This document shows positions 10,127 to 20,300 of a DNA stretch of 64,000 nt, in pieces. The first letter of the stretch is position 1, and each line of letters begins with the position of its first letter. The stretch spans positions 3,515 through 67,514 of the forward strand of contig NZ_LMDS01000004.1 of assembly GCF_001425865.1 (NCBI RefSeq). Reading direction: 5' to 3'. The DNA is from Rhizobacter sp. Root404 (GTDB taxonomy: Bacteria > Pseudomonadota > Gammaproteobacteria > Burkholderiales > Burkholderiaceae_C). The position numbers and the translations under genes were made by a program. The notes below the pieces were generated by a model, which saw only the letters and a program-made list of their open reading frames with translations, made no database searches and was not told where the DNA came from.

Positions 10127-11908
10127 CTAGCGCTTGACCGGCGGCAGGTCGGTGCACGCGCCTTCGAACGCTTCGGCGGCCAGGCCGATGCTCTCGCCCA
10201 GCGTCGGGTGCGGGTGGATCGTCTTGCCGATGTCGAACGCGTCCGCGCCCATCTCGATCGCCAGCGCGAGCTCGCCGATCATGTCGCCGGCGTGCGTGCC
10301 GACGATGCCGCCGCCGACGATCTGGTGGGTCTCCTCGCTGAAGATCAGCTTGGTGAAGCCCTCGTCCCGGCCGTTCGCGATCGCGCGGCCCGAGGCATTC
10401 CACGGGAACAGCCCCTTCTTGACCTTCATGCCCTTGGCCTTGGCTTCGTCCTCGGTCACGCCGACCCACGCGACCTCGGGGTCGGTGTAGGCCACGCTCG
10501 GGATCACGCGCGCATCGAACGCCGCCTTGGTGTCGCCGGCCGCCACCTCGGCCGCCACATGCGCCTCGTGGACCGCCTTGTGCGCGAGCATCGGCTGGCC
10601 GATGATGTCGCCGATCGCGAAGATGTGCGGCACGTTGGTGCGCATCTGGATGTCGACCGGGATGAAGCCACGGTCGGTGACCGCGACGCCGGCGTTGTCG
10701 GCGCCGATGCGCTTGCCGTTCGGCACGCGGCCAACGGCCTGCAGCACCAGGTCGTAGAGCTGTTCCCTGACCGCCGCCGGCGAACCGTCGGCGTTCTCGA
10801 ACTTGACCAGGATGCCGTCCTTCGTCGCCTCGGCGCCCACCGTCTTGGTCTTCAGCATGATGTTGTCGAAGCGCGGCGCGTTCATCTTCTGCCAGACCTT
10901 GACCAGGTCGCGGTCGGCGCCCTGCATCAGCCCATCGAGCATCTCGACCACGTCCAGGCGCGCGCCGAGCGTCGAGTAGACCGTGCCCATTTCCAGGCCG
11001 ATGATGCCGCCGCCGACGATGAGCATGCGCTTCGGGTTCTGGCGCAGTTCGAGTGCGCCGGTCGAGGTCACGACGCGCGGATCGTCCTTCGGCAGGAACG
11101 GCAGCTTCACGGCCTCGGAGCCCGCGGCGATGATGGCCTGCTTGAACTTGATCGTCTGCTTGCCGCCCTTCGCCAAATCGACGGCGAGGTGAAACGGATC
11201 GAGGAACGCCGCGGTGCCCTGTACCACCGTGACCTTGCGCATCTTCGCCATCGCGGCCAGGCCTCCGGTCAGCTTGCCGACGACCTTTTCCTTGTGCGTC
11301 TTCAGCTTCGCCAGGTCGATCGCCGGCGGCTGGAAGGTGATGCCGTAGCTGTCGAAGTGCTTGACCTCGTCCATCACCGCGGCGACGTGCAGCAGCGCCT
11401 TCGACGGGATGCAGCCGACGTTCAGGCACACGCCACCGAGCGTCGCATAGCGCTCGACCAGCACGACCTTCATGCCGAGGTCGGCGGCGCGGAACGCGGC
11501 CGAGTAGCCGCCCGGGCCGGCGCCCAGCACGACCAGATCGCATTCGACGTCGGCACCGCCGGCGTAGGTGGACGCGACCGGCGCCGGGGTCGCGGCGGCC
11601 ACCGGTGCCGCGGCGGGCGCAGGGGCCGAAGCGGCCGGCGCTGCGACAGGCGCAGCCGCAGCTGCCGCGCCCTCCGCGTCGAGCGACACGATCACCGAGC
11701 CTTCGTTGACCGTGTCCCCGACCTTGACCTTGACCTCCTTCACGACCCCGGCGTGCGACGACGGGATCTCCATCGACGCCTTGTCGCTCTCCACGGTCAG
11801 CAGCGACTGCTCGACCTTGATGGTGTCGCCGGGCTTGACCAGCACCTCGATCACCGCCACGTCCTTGAAATCGCCGATGTCCGGCACCTTGATGTCGATG
11901 ATGGCCAT
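10127..11908 (-). CDS. lpdA: Dihydrolipoamide dehydrogenase (E3) with N-terminal lipoyl domain
   Basis: E3 of the pyruvate dehydrogenase complex: reoxidises dihydrolipoamide and passes electrons through FAD to NAD+. The 593 residues start with a lipoyl domain (lysine 43 in ESDKASM), then an Ala/Pro linker (about 80-118). The flavoprotein follows: FAD motif GAGPGG (about 129-134), redox disulfide Cys161/Cys166 in [13 protein letters not shown], an NAD site (GGGIIGLE) and the dimer-interface motif HPHPTLGES. The fused lipoyl domain is common for this operon type in Burkholderiales and replaces the shorter E. coli form. It is last in the operon, starting two bases after the proteasome homologue, and ends at a strong terminator. 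Confidence 0.96.
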   Translation of the reverse strand: MAIIDIKVPDIGDFKDVAVIEVLVKPGDTIKVEQSLLTVESDKASMEIPSSHAGVVKEVKVKVGDTVNEGSVIVSLDAEGAAAAAAPVAAPAASAPAPAAAPVAAATPAPVASTYAGGADVECDLVVLGAGPGGYSAAFRAADLGMKVVLVERYATLGGVCLNVGCIPSKALLHVAAVMDEVKHFDSYGITFQPPAIDLAKLKTHKEKVVGKLTGGLAAMAKMRKVTVVQGTAAFLDPFHLAVDLAKGGKQTIKFKQAIIAAGSEAVKLPFLPKDDPRVVTSTGALELRQNPKRMLIVGGGIIGLEMGTVYSTLGARLDVVEMLDGLMQGADRDLVKVWQKMNAPRFDNIMLKTKTVGAEATKDGILVKFENADGSPAAVREQLYDLVLQAVGRVPNGKRIGADNAGVAVTDRGFIPVDIQMRTNVPHIFAIGDIIGQPMLAHKAVHEAHVAAEVAAGDTKAAFDARVIPSVAYTDPEVAWVGVTEDEAKAKGMKVKKGLFPWNASGRAIANGRDEGFTKLIFSEETHQIVGGGIVGTHAGDMIGELALAIEMGADAFDIGKTIHPHPTLGESIGLAAEAFEGACTDLPPVKR

Positions 11909-11910
11909 GT

Positions 11911-12483
11911 TCAGCCTTTCAGTTTGAGGGTGTGGACGTGGAACGGTCCACTGGAGTTCTTGTCGAATTCGCAGCCGGCGCGCACGCCGGTCTCGGCGAC
12001 CTCGCGCGCCGTCTTGGCCTTGTCGTAGCTCGCGTACATCGCCCCGAGCGCGAACGCGCGCCCGGTGCCGATGCCCCAGAAGCGGTCGAACTCGAACACC
12101 TCGCGGTACGAGTAGATGCCGAAGATGCCGGCGTGGTTGGCGATCAGCGCGGTGAACTGCGAGCTCTCATACGGGTCGGCGTCCTCCTCCTTGCTGTTGA
12201 GGAAGAAGTTCTCCTTCAGCTTCGGGTGCAGCTTCAGGAAGGTTTCGAACACCTCGTCACGCGAATGCAGCTTGAGTTCTTCGGGCGGCAACGACGCCAG
12301 CGCCCGCCGCACGACCGGGAAGTGCGCGGTCGTGCCGGCCATGCCGATCCACGAATCGCCGACCTTGAACATCTTCAGGTTCGCTTCGTAGCCGTGACCG
12401 AGACGCGTGTCGCCGAAGGTGACCAGCGTGTCGGCCGCGATGGCCACGGTGTTGCCCTTGCGGGCCACCACTACCGTCGTCAT
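11911..12483 (-). CDS. Betaproteobacterial proteasome homologue (BPH), HslV/Anbu-like Ntn hydrolase
   Basis: Predicted N-terminal-nucleophile peptidase of the proteasome fold; known BPH proteins form double-ring barrels. The ATG at 12483 gives 190 residues starting [19 protein letters not shown]. Once Met is removed, Thr1 is the nucleophile and Asp17 (AAD) sits exactly where HslV and proteasome beta subunits have it. A lysine near 36 and GMAGTT near 46-51 match the HslV core. No ATPase partner such as hslU is next to it. It lies between aceF (7-base gap) and lpdA (2-base gap), so it is expressed with the pyruvate dehydrogenase complex. Such genes are often mislabelled as transporters, but there are no membrane helices. 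Its substrate and any tie to the complex are unknown; the family call is confident. Confidence 0.85.
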   Translation of the reverse strand: MTTVVVARKGNTVAIAADTLVTFGDTRLGHGYEANLKMFKVGDSWIGMAGTTAHFPVVRRALASLPPEELKLHSRDEVFETFLKLHPKLKENFFLNSKEEDADPYESSQFTALIANHAGIFGIYSYREVFEFDRFWGIGTGRAFALGAMYASYDKAKTAREVAETGVRAGCEFDKNSSGPFHVHTLKLKG

Positions 12484-12490
12484 GCGCGAC

Positions 12491-14164
12491 TCAGAGAAGC
12501 ACGCGGCGGAAGTCGGCCAAGACCTGCCCGAGGTAGGCATTGAAGCGCGCCGCCAGCGCCCCGTCGATCACCCGGTGGTCGTAGGAGAGCGAGAGCGGCA
12601 GCGTCAGGCGCGGCACGAACTGCTTGCCGTCCCAGACCGGCTTCATCGCGCTCTTCGACAGGCCGAGGATCGCCACTTCCGGTGCGTTGATGATCGGCGT
12701 GAAGTGCGTGCCGCCGATGCCGCCGAGCGAGCTGATCGAGAAGCAGCCGCCGGTCATGTCGGCAGGCCCGAGCTTGCCGTCGCGCGCTTTCTTGGCGAGT
12801 TCACCCATCTCGGTGCTGATCTGCAGGATGCCCTTCTTGTCGGCGTCGCGCAGCACCGGCACCACCAGGCCGTTCGGCGTGTCGGCCGCGAAGCCGATGT
12901 GGAAGTACTGCTTGTAGACCAGTTGGTCGCCATCGAGCGAGGTGTTGAACTCCGGGAACTTCTTCAGCGCCGCGACGACCGCCTTGATCACGAAGGCGAG
13001 CATCGTGACCTTGACGCCCGACTTCTCGTTCTCCTTGTTGGTCGAGACGCGGAACGCCTCCAGTTCGGTGATGTCCGCGTCGTCGTTGTTCGTGACGTGC
13101 GGGATCAGCACCCAGTTGCGGTGCAGGTTCGCGCCGCTGAGCTTCTTGATGCGCGACAGGTCCTTGCGCTCGACCGCGCCGAACTTCGTGAAGTCGACCT
13201 TCGGCCAGGCCAGCAGACCGGGGATGCCGCCACCGGCCGCAGCGGCCGCAGCCGGTGCCGCCGACTTCTGCGCCGCCGTCTGCACGCTGCCGGCCATCAC
13301 GCCCTTGACGAACCGGTGGACGTCGTCCTGGGTGATGCGGCCCTTGGGACCGCTGCCCTGAACTTCCTCGAGCGGCACGCCCAGTTCGCGCGCGAGCTTG
13401 CGGATCGTCGGCGACGCGTGCGGCAGATTGCCCTTCGGCGCGGTGGGCTCGTGGGCGGGCAGCGCAGCCGTGGGCACGGCCTTCTCGCCGGTCGGGGCGG
13501 CCGCGGGCGCGGGCGCGGAAGCGGTCGCAGGCGCCGGAGCCGCGGCAGCCGCCGCTGCGGGTACCGGCGCAGCCGCCCCGCCGGCCGCCTGGATCACGGC
13601 CACCAGGCTGCCCATCTTGACCTTGTCGCCCACCTTGACCTTGACGTCCTGGACCACGCCGGCATGCGACGACGGGATCTCCATCGACGCCTTGTCGCTC
13701 TCGACGGTGATCAGGCTCTGCTCGACCTTGATCGTGTCGCCGGCCTTGACCATCACCTCGATGACGGTGACTTCGTCGAAATCGCCGATGTCGGGGACCA
13801 GCACATCCACGGGTCCGGCGCTCGCGGCCGGTGCGGGAGCAGGCGCAGCGACCGGCGCGGGCGCAGCCGCAGGAGCAGGCGCCGCGGCGGCGGGCGCAGG
13901 GGCAGGCGCGGCGGAGGCGGCGTCACCCGCTGCCTCGATCATCAGCACCAGCGACCCTTCCTTGACCTTGTCGCCGAGCTTGACCTTCAGCTCCTTCACG
14001 ACGCCGGCATGCGACGACGGGATTTCCATCGACGCCTTGTCGCTCTCGACCGTGATCAGCGATTGCTCGGCCTTCACCGTGTCGCCGGGCTTGACCAGCA
14101 GCTCGATGACCTCGACCTCCTCGAAGTCGCCGATGTCCGGGACCTTGACTTCAACCAGTGCCAT
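12491..14164 (-). CDS. aceF: Dihydrolipoyl acetyltransferase (E2) of pyruvate dehydrogenase
   Basis: Core of the pyruvate dehydrogenase complex; transfers the acetyl group from lipoamide to CoA. The 557 residues hold two lipoyl domains (lysines 43 and 158, both in ESDKASM), each followed by a long Ala/Pro linker. A peripheral-subunit-binding domain follows (about 250-288, [13 protein letters not shown]), then the acyltransferase domain ending with the catalytic [10 protein letters not shown] motif. Two lipoyl domains, where E. coli has three, are usual for betaproteobacteria. It lies 21 bases downstream of aceE and just upstream of the proteasome homologue. Confidence 0.97.
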   Translation of the reverse strand: MALVEVKVPDIGDFEEVEVIELLVKPGDTVKAEQSLITVESDKASMEIPSSHAGVVKELKVKLGDKVKEGSLVLMIEAAGDAASAAPAPAPAAAAPAPAAAPAPVAAPAPAPAASAGPVDVLVPDIGDFDEVTVIEVMVKAGDTIKVEQSLITVESDKASMEIPSSHAGVVQDVKVKVGDKVKMGSLVAVIQAAGGAAAPVPAAAAAAAPAPATASAPAPAAAPTGEKAVPTAALPAHEPTAPKGNLPHASPTIRKLARELGVPLEEVQGSGPKGRITQDDVHRFVKGVMAGSVQTAAQKSAAPAAAAAAGGGIPGLLAWPKVDFTKFGAVERKDLSRIKKLSGANLHRNWVLIPHVTNNDDADITELEAFRVSTNKENEKSGVKVTMLAFVIKAVVAALKKFPEFNTSLDGDQLVYKQYFHIGFAADTPNGLVVPVLRDADKKGILQISTEMGELAKKARDGKLGPADMTGGCFSISSLGGIGGTHFTPIINAPEVAILGLSKSAMKPVWDGKQFVPRLTLPLSLSYDHRVIDGALAARFNAYLGQVLADFRRVLL

Positions 14165-14185
14165 GTTCTTGTCTCCGCGATCTTG

Positions 14186-16894
14186 TTATGCGTACAGCGG
14201 GTTGATCTTGTCGGCGTTGATGCCGTACTTCTTGATCGCCTCGGCGACCTTGGCCACCGGCACCGAGCCGTCGTCGGCCAGCGCCTTCAGCGCGGCGACC
14301 ACGATGTAGTGGCGGTTGACCTCGAAGTGCTCGCGCAGCTTGCTGCGGAAGTCGCTGCGGCCGAAGCCGTCGGTGCCGAGCACGCGGTAGGTGCGGCCCT
14401 TCGGGATGAACGCGCGGATCTGCTCGGCGTAGTTCTTCATGTAGTCGGTCGAGGCGATCACCGGGCCGGGCTGCCTGTCGAGCAGCTCGGTCACGAACGG
14501 CACGCGCTGCTTCTTCTCGGTCGGGTGCAGCAGGTTCCAGCGGTCGGCATCCTGGCCGTCGCGCGCGAGCTGATTGAAGCTCGGGCAGCTCCAGACGTTC
14601 GCGGCGACGCCCCACTCTTCTTCCAGCAGCTTCTTCGCGGCCACGCTTTCGAGCAGGATCGTGCCGCTGCCCAGCAGGTTGACGCGCGGGGTCTTCTTGG
14701 CGCCTTCCTCGAGCAGGTACATGCCCTTGATGATCTGCTCCTCGGTGCCGGCCTTCAGGCCCGGCATCGGGTAGTTCTCGTTCAGCAGCGTCAGGTAGAA
14801 ATAGACGTTCTCCTGGTCCTCGACCATGCGCTTCAGACCGTGGTGCAGGATCACGCCGACCTCGTGCGCGAAGGTCGGGTCGTAGCTGATGCAGTTCGGA
14901 ATGGTGCTGGCCAGGATGTGGCTGTGGCCGTCCTCGTGCTGCAGGCCTTCGCCGTTGAGTGTCGTGCGGCCCGAGGTGCCGCCGAGCAGGAAGCCGCGCG
15001 CCTGCATGTCGCCGGCGGCCCAGGCCAGGTCGCCGATGCGCTGGAAGCCGAACATCGAGTAATAGACGAAGAACGGGATCATGATCCGGTTGTTCGTCGA
15101 GTACGACGTCGCCGCCGCGATCCACGAGCTCATGCCGCCGGGCTCGTTGATGCCTTCCTGCAGCACCTGGCCGGACTTGTCCTCGCGGTAGTACATCACC
15201 TGGTCCTTGTCGACCGGCGTGTAGTTCTGGCCCGCGGGGTTGTAGATGCCGATCTGGCGGAACAGGCCCTCCATGCCGAAGGTGCGCGCCTCGTCGACCA
15301 GGATCGGCACCGCGCGCGGGCCCAGTTCCTTGTCGCGCAGCAGCTGGGTCAGGAAGCGCACGAACGCCTGCGTGGTGCTGATCTCGCGGCCCTCGGCAGT
15401 CGCGTCGAGCACGGCCTTGAAGGTCTCGAGCGGCGGCACGTTCAGCTTCTCGTCGGCCTTCTGGCGGCGGTGCGGCAGGTAGCCGCCGAGGGCCTTGCGG
15501 CGCTCGTGCAGATATTTCATCTCCGGCGTGTCGTCGGCCGGCTTGATGAAGGGGATGTCGGCGAGCTGCTCGTCGGTCAGCGGGATGTTGAAGCGGTCGC
15601 GGAAGACCTTCAGATCCTCGTCGAGCAGCTTCTTGGTCTGGTGCGCGGTGTTCTTGCCCTCGCCGCTCTTGCCCATGCCGAAGCCCTTGACCGTCTTGAT
15701 CAGCAGCACGGTCGGCTGGCCCTTGGTGTTGACGGCCTTGTGGAACGCGGCATAGACCTTCTGCGGGTCGTGGCCGCCGCGGTTCAGGCGCCAGATGTCG
15801 TCGTCGCTCATCTTCGCGACCATCTCGAGCAGCTTCGGGTGCTGGCCGAAGAAGTTCTTGCGCACGAAGGCGCCGTCGTTGGCCTTCATCGCCTGGTAGT
15901 CGCCGTCGACCGTGTCCATCATCACCTTGCGCAGGATCTCGTCCTTGTCGCGCGCGAGGAGCGGGTCCCAGTAGCTGCCCCAGAGCAGCTTGATGACGTT
16001 CCAGCCCGAGCCGCGGAACTCGCCTTCGAGCTCCTGGATGATCTTGCCGTTGCCGCGCACCGGGCCGTCCAGGCGCTGCAGGTTGCAGTTGATGACGAAG
16101 ATCAGGTTGTCCAGCTTCTCGCGCGCGGCCAGGCCGATCGCGCCGAGCGATTCGGGCTCGTCCATTTCGCCGTCGCCGCAAAACACCCAGACCTTCCGGT
16201 TGCTGGTGTCGGCGATGCCGCGGGCGTGCAGGTACTTCAGGAACCGCGCCTGGTAGATCGCCATCAGCGGGCCCAGACCCATCGACACCGTCGGGAACTG
16301 CCAGAAGTCCGGCATCAGCTTCGGGTGCGGGTAACTGGAGATGCCCTTGCCGTCGACTTCCTGGCGGAAGTTGAGCAACTGCTCCTCGCTCAGGCGGCCT
16401 TCCATGAAGGCACGCGCATAGACGCCGGGCGACGAATGGCCCTGGATGTAGAGCAGGTCGCCGCCGTGGCCTTCGCTCTCGGCGTGCCAGAAGTGGTTGA
16501 AGCCGGTGCCGAACATGGTCGCCAGCGACGCGAAGCTCGAGATGTGGCCGCCCAGGTCGCCGCCGTCGGCGGGGTGCAGGCGATTCGCCTTCACGACCAT
16601 CGCCATCGCGTTCCAGCGCATGTAGGTGCGCAGCCGTTCCTCGATCTCGATGTTGCCGGGCGTGCGCTCTTCCTGGTCGGCCGGAATCGTGTTGACGTAG
16701 GCGGTGTTGGCCGAGAACGGCACGTCGATGCCGGCCTGGCGCGCGTGGTCGATCAGCGTCTCGAGCAGGAAGTGCGCGCGCTCACCGCCTTCCGCGCCGA
16801 TCACGGCCGAAAGTGCGTCTAACCATTCGCGGGTTTCCTGAGCGTCTGCGTCATTGGCGGCGGCTCCGAGGAATGAATCAGGCTGTGCTGACAT
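14186..16894 (-). CDS. aceE: Pyruvate dehydrogenase E1 component (homodimeric type)
   Basis: Thiamine-diphosphate enzyme that decarboxylates pyruvate and acetylates the E2 lipoyl group, feeding acetyl-CoA to the citric acid cycle. The 902 residues match the homodimeric E1 family in length. The cofactor motif GDGEMDEP (about 240-247) with the following NCNLQRLDGPV is clear, as is the N-terminal E2-binding region (TREWLDALSAVI). The ATG at 16894 follows AAGGAGAC at the right distance. It is the first gene of the aceE-aceF-BPH-lpdA operon, and an inverted repeat 80 bases upstream may be its operator. Confidence 0.97.
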   Translation of the reverse strand: MSAQPDSFLGAAANDADAQETREWLDALSAVIGAEGGERAHFLLETLIDHARQAGIDVPFSANTAYVNTIPADQEERTPGNIEIEERLRTYMRWNAMAMVVKANRLHPADGGDLGGHISSFASLATMFGTGFNHFWHAESEGHGGDLLYIQGHSSPGVYARAFMEGRLSEEQLLNFRQEVDGKGISSYPHPKLMPDFWQFPTVSMGLGPLMAIYQARFLKYLHARGIADTSNRKVWVFCGDGEMDEPESLGAIGLAAREKLDNLIFVINCNLQRLDGPVRGNGKIIQELEGEFRGSGWNVIKLLWGSYWDPLLARDKDEILRKVMMDTVDGDYQAMKANDGAFVRKNFFGQHPKLLEMVAKMSDDDIWRLNRGGHDPQKVYAAFHKAVNTKGQPTVLLIKTVKGFGMGKSGEGKNTAHQTKKLLDEDLKVFRDRFNIPLTDEQLADIPFIKPADDTPEMKYLHERRKALGGYLPHRRQKADEKLNVPPLETFKAVLDATAEGREISTTQAFVRFLTQLLRDKELGPRAVPILVDEARTFGMEGLFRQIGIYNPAGQNYTPVDKDQVMYYREDKSGQVLQEGINEPGGMSSWIAAATSYSTNNRIMIPFFVYYSMFGFQRIGDLAWAAGDMQARGFLLGGTSGRTTLNGEGLQHEDGHSHILASTIPNCISYDPTFAHEVGVILHHGLKRMVEDQENVYFYLTLLNENYPMPGLKAGTEEQIIKGMYLLEEGAKKTPRVNLLGSGTILLESVAAKKLLEEEWGVAANVWSCPSFNQLARDGQDADRWNLLHPTEKKQRVPFVTELLDRQPGPVIASTDYMKNYAEQIRAFIPKGRTYRVLGTDGFGRSDFRSKLREHFEVNRHYIVVAALKALADDGSVPVAKVAEAIKKYGINADKINPLYA

Positions 16895-16973
16895 GCTTGT
16901 CTCCTTGGTCGAATTTGTCGGGTGCGCGGAAGTCTCTCACAACTCCCGCGAAGTTCCAAATGGTGCGAAGCGA

Positions 16974-16988
16974 TTTCATATTGTGAAT
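16974..16988. promoter_or_regulatory. Candidate operator upstream of aceE
   Basis: TTTCATATTGTGAAT contains TTCA-N5-TGAA in an AT-rich patch about 80 bases before the aceE start and about the same distance before the divergent sensor-kinase gene. It does not match the enterobacterial PdhR site. The regulator is not identifiable from sequence alone. Confidence 0.35.
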
Positions 16989-17069
16989 TTCTGCGTCCGA
17001 AGGCCCGTTGATCGGGCTTCTTACCTCCATCGGTTCGGGGCTTGTCGCGCCACCCTTGATAATTCCGCC

Positions 17070-19619
17070 ATGCAACCTGCCCTCGAGGCCCTCACCAAAC
17101 CGCGCCCCGCCCGAACCTGGCCCGAAAAGCTGTTCGGGCGCTGGTGGCGGCGCCAGTCGGCCGCCCGGCAGGATCGGTACGCGACGCTGGGCCCGCTGGT
17201 CTCGGTGCTCCTCTTTCTCGCAGCCATCATCTTGGCGTTCTGGTATCTGCGCAATGAGGAATTCGAGCGGGGCCAGGAATCGGTCAAGCGCGATGCCGAG
17301 ATCGCGCAGACCCAGATCCGCCTGCGCCTGATCGAGAACCAGGAACAGCTGGTGCGGATCGCGCGCGAGATCGTTACCCGCGCGATCGACCACGACCAGT
17401 TCCTTGCACAAGCGGGCAGCTTCACGCGCGAGCGGCCCGAGATCACCAACCTGGTCTGGGTCAATGCGGCGCGCGTCCCGCGCGCCAGCTATTCGGCGAC
17501 GAGCTTTCCGGCCGAGGCCGGTGCCACGCCGGACGACACGCCGGCGGCATTGCCGGTCGAGGGGAGCGACTCGCCGACCGAGGCCGCCTTCGCCGCCGCC
17601 CGCGCGCAGCGCCAGCCGGTCTACACCCGGCCGTTCGTCGATTCGTTCGGCAACGCGGTGTTCCAGGTCCAAGTGCCGCTGCTCGAACGCAGCGCGTTCG
17701 CTGGCGCGCTGATCGCCGAATACTCGATCGAGGCGCTGATGCGCCGCAACCTCCCCCCCGAGGTCTCGCGCCGCCACACCATCACGCTGACCGACGCGAG
17801 CGAGCATGTTTACGCCAGCACCGTCACGCCGATGCCGGGCGCCAAGCCGCCGAAGCCGTCCATCGTCTACCAGCTGCCGCTGGCGCCGGCCGCGAACGGC
17901 CTCATCCTGCGCGTGCACGGCTACCGCACCTCGATCGGCCTGATCAGCAACACCCTGTTCTGGATGGTGGCTGCGCTGTCGGTGCTGACGGTGTGGATGC
18001 TGCTGGGCACCTGGCGCCACATGCGCCGCCGCCTGCAGATGCAGGGCGCGCTGGTCTCGGAGACCAACTTCCGCCGCGCGATGGAGAACTCCATGCTGAC
18101 CGGCATGCGCGCGATGGACCTGGAAGGCCGCATTACCTATGTGAACCCGGCCTTCTGCGCGATGACCGGCTTCTTCGAGTCGGAGCTGGTCGGCCGCACC
18201 CCGCCCTTCCCGCACTGGCCGCCCGATCGCCTCGAAGAGAACGCGCGCCTGCTGCAGCAGGAACTCCAGGGCCGCAGCCCGGCCGGCGGCATCGAGGTGA
18301 AGATCATGCGCAAGGACGGCTCGCTGTTCGACTCGCGCATGTACGTCTCGCCGCTGATCGACCCGAAGGGCGTGCAGACCGGCTGGATGACCTCGATGAC
18401 CAACATCACCGAGGCCAAGCGGATCCGCGATCAGCTGTCGGCCTCGCACGAGCGCTTCACGACCGTGCTCGAAGGGTTGGACGCGGCAGTCTCGGTGCTG
18501 TCGGTACAACAGGGCGAACTGCTGTTCGCGAACCGCTCGTACCGGCTCTGGTTCGGCGCCGAATCGCAGGGCCATGCGCTGCTCGCCGGCGCGGAGGCCG
18601 GCGTGCCCTACCTCGCGGCGGAGATGGACGACTCGGTCGACAACTTCGGCGGCCTGCCCACGCAGGAGCTGACCGAGGCCGGCTCCGACTCGCGCGAGGT
18701 CTACATCGAGCCGCTCGCCAAATGGTTCGAGGTGCGCGCGCGCTACCTGCAGTGGACCGACGGCCGCCTCGCGCAGATGCTGATCGCCACCGACATCACC
18801 GCGCGCCGCAGCGCCGAGGCGCTGGCGCAGAGCCAGGCCGACAAGGCACAGGTGACGAGCCGTCTGGTGACGATGGGCGAGATGGCGTCGTCGGTCGCGC
18901 ACGAGCTGAACCAGCCGCTGACCGCGATCACCAACTACTGCAACGGCATCATCACGCGCGTCAATAACAACGCGATCGCCAAGGAAGACCTGATCGCCGC
19001 GCTCGAGAAGACCTCCAAGCAGGCGCAGCGCGCCGGCCAGATCATCCACCGCATCCGCTCGTTCGTGAAGCGCAGCGAGCCGCAGCGCCAGCCGTCGCAG
19101 GCGACCAGCATCGTCGAGGACGCGGTCGAGCTTGCCGGCATCGAACTGCGTCGCCGCAACGTCGCGATCCACACCTACGTGGCGCAGCGGCTGCCGGTGC
19201 TGCTGGTCGATCCGATCCTGATCGAACAGGTGGTGCTGAACCTGCTGAAGAACGCCGCCGAGGCGATCGACAACGCCAAGCTGCCGCCGGCGCGCCGCAA
19301 CATCGAGTTGCGCGTGGTGCCGCGCCACACGCCGGACGAAGGCGAAGTGATCGAGTTCAGCGTCACCGACATGGGCCCCGGCCTGGCGCCCGAAGTGATC
19401 GCGCGCATGTACGAGGCGTTCTTCTCGACCAAGGTCGAGGGCCTGGGCATCGGCCTGTCGCTGTGCCGCTCGATCATCGAGAGCCACCGCGGCCGGATCA
19501 AGGCGCAGAACCTCTACAATGGCGAGACCGCAGTGGGCTGCCGTTTCTCGTTCACGCTGCCGGTCCAGAGCTCGTCTTCCGAGCCCTTCTCAATCTCCAA
19601 GGCGACTGTCAATTCATGA
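17070..19619 (+). CDS. Membrane PAS sensor histidine kinase (DctS/FixL type)
   Basis: Senses an unknown periplasmic or redox signal and phosphorylates the regulator encoded next to it. The 849 residues have a membrane helix at about 44-62, a periplasmic domain to about 280, a second helix (about 290-312) and two PAS-like domains (about 335-450 and 470-580; MRAMDLEGRITYVNPAFCAM in the first). The HisKA domain has His611 in SSVAHELNQPLTAI, and a HATPase domain with N and G boxes closes the protein. The H-box HELNQPL is characteristic of the DctS/FixL/TtrS group. The ATG at 17070 is taken because the upstream in-frame extension crosses the aceE promoter. The stop overlaps the response-regulator start by four bases. 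The signal cannot be told from sequence. Confidence 0.85.
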   Translation: MQPALEALTKPRPARTWPEKLFGRWWRRQSAARQDRYATLGPLVSVLLFLAAIILAFWYLRNEEFERGQESVKRDAEIAQTQIRLRLIENQEQLVRIAREIVTRAIDHDQFLAQAGSFTRERPEITNLVWVNAARVPRASYSATSFPAEAGATPDDTPAALPVEGSDSPTEAAFAAARAQRQPVYTRPFVDSFGNAVFQVQVPLLERSAFAGALIAEYSIEALMRRNLPPEVSRRHTITLTDASEHVYASTVTPMPGAKPPKPSIVYQLPLAPAANGLILRVHGYRTSIGLISNTLFWMVAALSVLTVWMLLGTWRHMRRRLQMQGALVSETNFRRAMENSMLTGMRAMDLEGRITYVNPAFCAMTGFFESELVGRTPPFPHWPPDRLEENARLLQQELQGRSPAGGIEVKIMRKDGSLFDSRMYVSPLIDPKGVQTGWMTSMTNITEAKRIRDQLSASHERFTTVLEGLDAAVSVLSVQQGELLFANRSYRLWFGAESQGHALLAGAEAGVPYLAAEMDDSVDNFGGLPTQELTEAGSDSREVYIEPLAKWFEVRARYLQWTDGRLAQMLIATDITARRSAEALAQSQADKAQVTSRLVTMGEMASSVAHELNQPLTAITNYCNGIITRVNNNAIAKEDLIAALEKTSKQAQRAGQIIHRIRSFVKRSEPQRQPSQATSIVEDAVELAGIELRRRNVAIHTYVAQRLPVLLVDPILIEQVVLNLLKNAAEAIDNAKLPPARRNIELRVVPRHTPDEGEVIEFSVTDMGPGLAPEVIARMYEAFFSTKVEGLGIGLSLCRSIIESHRGRIKAQNLYNGETAVGCRFSFTLPVQSSSSEPFSISKATVNS

Positions 19620-20239
19620 GCTTGATTCCGAAAAAGGGCACGGTCTATGTCGTCGACGACGACGAGGCGGTGCGCGACTCCTTGCAGTGGCTGCTGGAAG
19701 GCAAGGACTACCGGGTCAAGTGCTTCGATTCCGCCGAGTCCTTTCTGTCGCGCTTCGATCCGCGCGAAGTGGCCTGCCTCATCGCCGACATCCGCATGGA
19801 CGGCATGAGCGGCCTCGAGTTGCAGGACCGCCTGCTCGAACGCCGCTCGCCGCTGCCCGTCACCTTCATCACCGGCCACGGCGACGTGCCGATGGCCGTG
19901 ACGACCATGAAGAAGGGCGCCGAGGACTTCATCGAGAAGCCGTTCAAGGAGGAAGAGCTCGTCGCGCTGGTCGAGAAGATGCTCGACCGTGCCCGCGTCG
20001 ACTTCTCCAAGCACCAGGAGGCGGCCAGCCGCGACGCGCTGCTGTCGCGCCTGACGACCCGCGAGGCACAGGTGCTGGAGCGCATCGTCGCCGGGCGCCT
20101 GAACAAGCAGATCGCCGACGACCTCGGCATCAGCATCAAGACGGTCGAGGCGCACCGCGCCAACATCATGGAAAAGCTCAACGCCAACACCGTGGCCGAT
20201 CTGCTGAAGATCGCGCTGGGGGCCCAAGCGAAGGCTTGA
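19616..20239 (+). CDS. FixJ/DctR-type response regulator
   Basis: DNA-binding partner of the preceding kinase. The 207 residues contain a receiver domain with acidic pocket DDD (14-16), phospho-acceptor Asp59 in LIADIRMDG, and the conserved threonine and lysine (FITGHG, EKPF). A LuxR-type helix-turn-helix follows (about 140-200: [20 protein letters not shown], then [14 protein letters not shown]). The ATG at 19616 overlaps the kinase stop as ATGA, which indicates translational coupling. Transcription ends at the hairpin 17 bases downstream. Target genes are unknown; dicarboxylate uptake or redox control are the usual roles of relatives. Confidence 0.88.
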   Translation: MSLIPKKGTVYVVDDDEAVRDSLQWLLEGKDYRVKCFDSAESFLSRFDPREVACLIADIRMDGMSGLELQDRLLERRSPLPVTFITGHGDVPMAVTTMKKGAEDFIEKPFKEEELVALVEKMLDRARVDFSKHQEAASRDALLSRLTTREAQVLERIVAGRLNKQIADDLGISIKTVEAHRANIMEKLNANTVADLLKIALGAQAKA

Positions 20240-20256
20240 CCATACCGCGTCATTCC

Positions 20257-20283
20257 AAAGGCCGCTTCACCAGCGGCCTTTTG
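20257..20283 (+). terminator. Rho-independent terminator after the two-component pair
   Basis: AAAGGCCGCT, loop TCACC, AGCGGCCTTT makes a perfect 10-bp stem ending in a short T run, 17 bases after the response-regulator stop and 17 bases before folD. Confidence 0.85.
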
Positions 20284-20300
20284 CATTCAAGGAACCCGTG

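Noticed and set aside
12407..16822. 1471-codon open frame on the plus strand across aceF and aceE
   Set aside because: Shadow frame of the PDH genes; the minus-strand products are unmistakable and the plus translation is low-complexity Arg/Val/His-rich.
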